Shown here: in pieces, positions 5,639-8,404 of the stretch
How the letters are laid out: each line of letters opens with the position of its first letter
Numbering within the stretch: the first letter of the stretch is position 1
NCBI GenBank assembly: GCA_007117945.1
Contig: SKTN01000089.1
Location: 1-8,404, forward strand
Source of the DNA: Nitriliruptoraceae bacterium
GTDB lineage: Bacteria; Actinomycetota; Nitriliruptoria; Nitriliruptorales; Nitriliruptoraceae
Reading direction: 5' to 3'
DNA length: 8,404 bases
Notes under the pieces: model-generated
Database searches by the model: none
Seen by the model: the letters and a program-made list of their open reading frames with translations, nothing else
Told to the model about the DNA's origin: nothing
Translations under genes and position numbers: made by a program

Positions 5639-6982
5639 ATGAGGATGAGATGGCTGGCGGCACCGCTGGCACTGGCACTGGTGCTCGGTGCGTGCGCCAC
5701 CGATGACGACAACGGTGCGGACCCCGCACCCGAGGACACGACGGACGCCCCCGACGACGCGGATGACGCGGACGACGAAGCGGCGGCCGACCCGGACGCC
5801 GATGCGGAGCCGGTCACGCTGTCGATGTGGACGTTCACGGGCATGAACCTGGACGACCTCGTCTCCCAGTACGAGGAGGCGAACCCCCACGTGACCGTCC
5901 AGATCCAGACGACGGAGCACGGTGACCACCACGACGCGCTGTTCACCGAGCTCGCCGCGGGCGGTGGCCCCGACATCGCGGCGATCGAGGTGGCCTTCAT
6001 CAACGAGATGGCCCAGCAGAACCAGCTGTGGCGCAACCTCTACGACTACGGCGCAGCCGACATCGAGGGCGACTTCCTCGACTGGAAGATCGAGCAGGCG
6101 CAGAACGTCGACGGTGACCACCTGATCGGGATCCCGACCGACATCGGCGGGATGGCGATGGCCTACCGCTGGGACCTGTTCGAGGAGGCCGGCCTGCCGA
6201 CCGACCGTGACGAGGTCTCCGAGCTCTGGGTCGACTCGTGGCAGGACTTCATCGAGGTCGGCGCCGAGTACACCGAGGCCACCGGCCGCGGGTTCGTCGA
6301 CAACGAGTCGAACCTGTGGAACGCCGTGGTCAACCAGGACCCCGAGACCTTCTTCGACGCCGACGGCAACCCGATCTTCGACCAGAGCGACCAGGTCCAG
6401 TACGCCTGGGACGTGGTCGTCGACGCGCACGAGGCCGGCATCATCGCCGAGGTCCCTGCCTGGTCCGCGGAGTGGGAGGCCGGGATGTCCGACGGCTCCT
6501 TCGCCGTCATCGGTGCCCCCGCGTGGATGATGGGCTACATCATGGATGTCGCCCCTGACACCGAGGGCAACTGGGACCTGGCCGAGGTCCCGGAGGCCGG
6601 CGGCAACTGGGGCGGTTCGCACCTCGGTGTGCCGTCCGCGTCGGACAACCCCGAGGAGGCCTACGCCCTGATCGAGTGGCTGCTGTCACCGGAGAACCAG
6701 CTGTACCAGTTCACCGAGTACGGCCAGTTCCCGTCGATCCCGGAGCTCTTCGACACCGAGGAGGTCCAGAACTTCGAGAACGCGTTCTTCAACAACGCCC
6801 CCGTCGGTCCGATCTACGCGGACAACGCCGAGCGGGTCGTCGCGCAGAACACCGGTCCGAACTACAACTCGATCGATGACGAGTTCCAGAACGGTCTGGG
6901 ACGCATCATCGACGGGGCGGAGTCGCCCGAGGAGGCCTGGGAATCCACCATCAACAACGTCAGAGGCCAGCTCGGTCTGTGA
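5639..6982 (+). CDS. Sugar ABC transporter substrate-binding lipoprotein (CUT1 family)
   Basis: This 447-residue lipoprotein is expected to capture an oligosaccharide outside the membrane and hand it to the permeases encoded next. Residues 1-18 are a short basic, hydrophobic signal peptide (MRMRWLAAPLALALVLGA) with lipobox LGAC, lipidated at Cys19. Residues 22-57 are an extreme acidic linker: 18 Asp/Glu in 36 positions and no basic residue, including the triple repeat DDA-DDA-DDE at 39-47. The mature domain starts near residue 59 (VTLSMWTFTGMNLDDLVSQYEEANPHVTV), the usual start of extracellular solute-binding family 1 proteins, followed by the family's GGGPDIAAIE (near 112-121) and IGIPTDIGGMAMAYRWDLFEEAGL blocks. 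The start is fixed by the signal peptide and by AGAGGAGA (5625-5632) six bases upstream. The closest functional analogues I would expect are BxlE or CebE type proteins. Ligand is unproven; xylobiose is inferred from xylA and the GH3 gene, cellobiose is the main alternative. Confidence 0.93.
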   Translation: MRMRWLAAPLALALVLGACATDDDNGADPAPEDTTDAPDDADDADDEAAADPDADAEPVTLSMWTFTGMNLDDLVSQYEEANPHVTVQIQTTEHGDHHDALFTELAAGGGPDIAAIEVAFINEMAQQNQLWRNLYDYGAADIEGDFLDWKIEQAQNVDGDHLIGIPTDIGGMAMAYRWDLFEEAGLPTDRDEVSELWVDSWQDFIEVGAEYTEATGRGFVDNESNLWNAVVNQDPETFFDADGNPIFDQSDQVQYAWDVVVDAHEAGIIAEVPAWSAEWEAGMSDGSFAVIGAPAWMMGYIMDVAPDTEGNWDLAEVPEAGGNWGGSHLGVPSASDNPEEAYALIEWLLSPENQLYQFTEYGQFPSIPELFDTEEVQNFENAFFNNAPVGPIYADNAERVVAQNTGPNYNSIDDEFQNGLGRIIDGAESPEEAWESTINNVRGQLGL

Positions 6983-7012
6983 CCACTCGTTGCCGGTAAC
7001 GGTTCGCACCAA

Positions 7013-7047
7013 CCGGGGGGTCGAGGTCGCAGCCTCGCCCCCCCCGG
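7013..7047 (+). other. Large intercistronic stem-loop between binding protein and permease genes
   Basis: The arms pair as CGAGG (7022-7026) with CCTCG (7033-7037) around a 6-base loop. After one T/C mismatch, a run of six G (7015-7020) pairs with C residues at 7039-7044, and CC (7013-7014) can pair with GG (7046-7047) past a bulged C. It lies 30 bases after the binding-protein stop and 52 bases before the permease start. Such elements in sugar importer operons often protect the upstream message from 3' exonucleases or partly terminate transcription, so the binding protein is made in excess over the permeases. No U-tract follows, so partial rather than full termination is likely. Confidence 0.6.
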
Positions 7048-7099
7048 CGCCACACAGCTCGGCACGTTGACGCCCCAGGACGACGAGTGGGAGAGAACG

Positions 7100-8137
7100 A
7101 TGGCCGCCGTCCAGACGCAGAACCAGACGCAGGACCCGGGCCTTGCGCCCAAGAGCACGTCGAGTTGGTGGTTCCGCCACGAAGAGCGGATCGCCCCCTT
7201 CCTCTACATCTCGCCCTTCTTCATCCTGTTCACGATCTTCGGGGTCTTCACGGTCGCATTCACGGCCTGGGTCTCGCTGCACGACTGGCACATCTTCGAC
7301 ACCGCACACGGTGGCGGGACCTTCATCGGGCTGGACAACTACGCCCGCCTGTTCGAGGACGCGCGGTTCTGGCGCTCGGCGACCAACACGTTCTCGATCC
7401 TGTTGATGGCCACGATCCCGCAGATGTTCCTCGCGCTCATCCTCGCTGAACTGCTCAACGACCGCCGCCTGCGCGGTCCCCACATCTTCCGCAGCGGACT
7501 GTTGATCCCCAACATCACCTCCGTGGTGGCCATCACGATCGTGTTCCAGTCGCTGTTCGGCCGCCACTACGGCCTGATCAACGTCTTCCTGGACTTCCTC
7601 GGCTTCGAGATGGTCAACTGGACGGCCAGCCGGATCGGATCCCACCTGGCCATCGCAACGATGGTCAACTGGCAGTGGACCGGCTACAACACCCTGATCT
7701 TCCTCGCCGCGATGCAGTCGATCCCCAAGGACCTCGTCGAGGCCGCACAGGTGGACGGCGCGGGACGCATCAAGCGGTGGTGGAAGATCACCGTGCCGTT
7801 GCTGCGTCCGACGGTGCTGTTCGCCACGATCCTGTCGGTGATCGGCAACTTCCAGCTGTTCGCACAGCCGTTGCTGTTCGCCCCCGGGGTCGGGTCGCTC
7901 GGGGGCAACGACCAGCAGTTCCTGACGATCCTGCTCTACCTGTACAACATGGCCTTCCGCCAGTTCCAGTTCGGCTACGCCTCCGCGATCGCGTGGATGC
8001 TCGTGCTGATCACCGCGGTTGCAGCGCTGATCGTCTACGCCGGGGTCGGGATCCTCAACCGGCGGGAGAACCGCGCCGCGCTCGGGGCGAAGGCGACGCG
8101 ACGACGGGCCAGCGCCGGCCAGGAGGTGGGAGCATGA
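7100..8137 (+). CDS. Sugar ABC transporter permease, MalF-type
   Basis: This 345-residue integral membrane protein should form half of the translocation channel of the importer. About six hydrophobic segments are visible, near residues 32-58, 96-119, 132-153, 180-204, 235-258 and 295-318. The EAA loop that contacts the ATPase is at 214-233 (EAAQVDGAGRIKRWWKITVP), with the conserved Glu-Ala-Ala, the Gly at 220 and the Pro at 233. The ATG at 7100 is preferred over an in-frame TTG at 7067 because GGGAGAG (7089-7095) lies just upstream and the first 30 residues look like a normal polar cytoplasmic N-terminus. The Gln-rich start and the basic C-terminal tail (NRRENRAALGAKATRRRA) fit the positive-inside rule. 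The gene overlaps the next permease by 4 bases (ATGA), implying translational coupling. Confidence 0.94.
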   Translation: MAAVQTQNQTQDPGLAPKSTSSWWFRHEERIAPFLYISPFFILFTIFGVFTVAFTAWVSLHDWHIFDTAHGGGTFIGLDNYARLFEDARFWRSATNTFSILLMATIPQMFLALILAELLNDRRLRGPHIFRSGLLIPNITSVVAITIVFQSLFGRHYGLINVFLDFLGFEMVNWTASRIGSHLAIATMVNWQWTGYNTLIFLAAMQSIPKDLVEAAQVDGAGRIKRWWKITVPLLRPTVLFATILSVIGNFQLFAQPLLFAPGVGSLGGNDQQFLTILLYLYNMAFRQFQFGYASAIAWMLVLITAVAALIVYAGVGILNRRENRAALGAKATRRRASAGQEVGA

Positions 8138-8404
8138 GCAACGTCGACGCCGTCAAGGCCGCAGCAACGGCAGGCCCCACACCGGGGGGCGACCGTGCGG
8201 CGCCCGCCTTCCAGCCCAACAAGCAGAAGTTCCGCTGGGCCAACAACTGGCACTACCCCGTCCTGGCCTTCGCGGTCCTGGTTTCGGTCTTCCCGTTCTA
8301 CTGGATGTTCGTGGTCGGCTCGAACACCAATGCCGATGTCGCCCAGGTCCCACCGCGGATGATCCCGGGGCCGTACTTCCTCGAGAACGCCACCAACGCC
8401 ATGA
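8134..8404 (+). CDS. Sugar ABC transporter permease, MalG-type (partial, runs off window)
   Basis: The first 90 codons of a second permease are present; the gene continues past the window end. Its ATG overlaps the preceding stop codon as ATGA, and AGGAGG (8121-8126) is a near-ideal ribosome binding site 7 bases upstream. A polar N-terminus of about 40 residues precedes a first membrane segment (about 41-62, YPVLAFAVLVSVFPFYWMFV), and the PFYWM motif is typical of the MalG-side permeases of CUT1 importers. It should pair with the first permease to form the channel. The EAA loop would be downstream and is not visible. No ATPase gene is seen; CUT1 importers of actinobacteria often share a MsiK-type ATPase encoded elsewhere. 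Confidence 0.9.
   Translation, partial: MSNVDAVKAAATAGPTPGGDRAAPAFQPNKQKFRWANNWHYPVLAFAVLVSVFPFYWMFVVGSNTNADVAQVPPRMIPGPYFLENATNAM

Noticed and set aside
5312..6622. A 436-codon minus-strand open frame opposite the binding-protein gene and its leader
   Set aside because: It spans the predicted promoter, operator and most of a well-supported lipoprotein gene, and its composition is typical of an antisense shadow.
6686..7645. A 319-codon minus-strand open frame across the binding protein/permease junction
   Set aside because: It overlaps two solid genes and the stem-loop at 7013-7047, and has no recognisable motif.
1..8404. CRISPR array, tRNA/rRNA, insertion sequence, phage or toxin-antitoxin genes
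   Set aside because: No spaced direct repeats, cloverleaf, transposase or integrase motifs, or paired small genes were seen on either strand.

Overview
The window is high-GC DNA, mostly well above 65% G+C by eye, with GTG/TTG-tolerant, G/C-ending codon use. It looks like an actinobacterium. A strongly acidic linker on the substrate-binding lipoprotein hints at a salt-adapted or deep-branching lineage, possibly related to Nitriliruptoria, but that placement is a guess. Nothing points to a phage, transposon, CRISPR array or RNA gene.

The layout is a sugar-utilisation cassette. A LacI-family repressor gene (305-1318, +) sits behind its own promoter and operator. It converges on a large GH3 glycosidase gene (1408-3780, -), with two GC-rich hairpins between them. 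The GH3 gene is transcribed divergently from a class II xylose isomerase gene, xylA (3939-5279, +). The intergenic stretch between them contains an unusually AT-rich patch with a dyad resembling ROK-family XylR operators. After xylA comes a 359-base gap with a second promoter, a second copy of the LacI-type operator and a long leader. An ABC sugar importer operon follows: lipoprotein binding protein (5639-6982), a first permease (7100-8137) and a second permease that runs off the window (8134-8404).

The genes fit one pathway. A short beta-linked oligosaccharide, most likely xylobiose or xylo-oligosaccharides, is captured by the lipoprotein and imported by the two permeases. The GH3 enzyme, which has no signal peptide, hydrolyses it in the cytoplasm, and XylA converts the released xylose to xylulose. 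The LacI-type regulator resembles the CebR/CelR group. Its presumed operator, TGAGAGCGCTCTCA, differs from the CebR box as I remember it by one symmetric substitution per half. It occurs twice, at the regulator promoter and at the transporter promoter, with almost the same spacing from a perfect TTGACA. No copy was seen at the GH3/xylA divergent promoter, where the XylR-like dyad suggests a second regulator encoded elsewhere. The transport ATPase and a xylulokinase are not in the window.

I found no exotic new system. The points of interest are the two-tier regulation with conserved operator geometry, the class II XylA in an apparently actinobacterial context, and RNA structures in the transporter operon.
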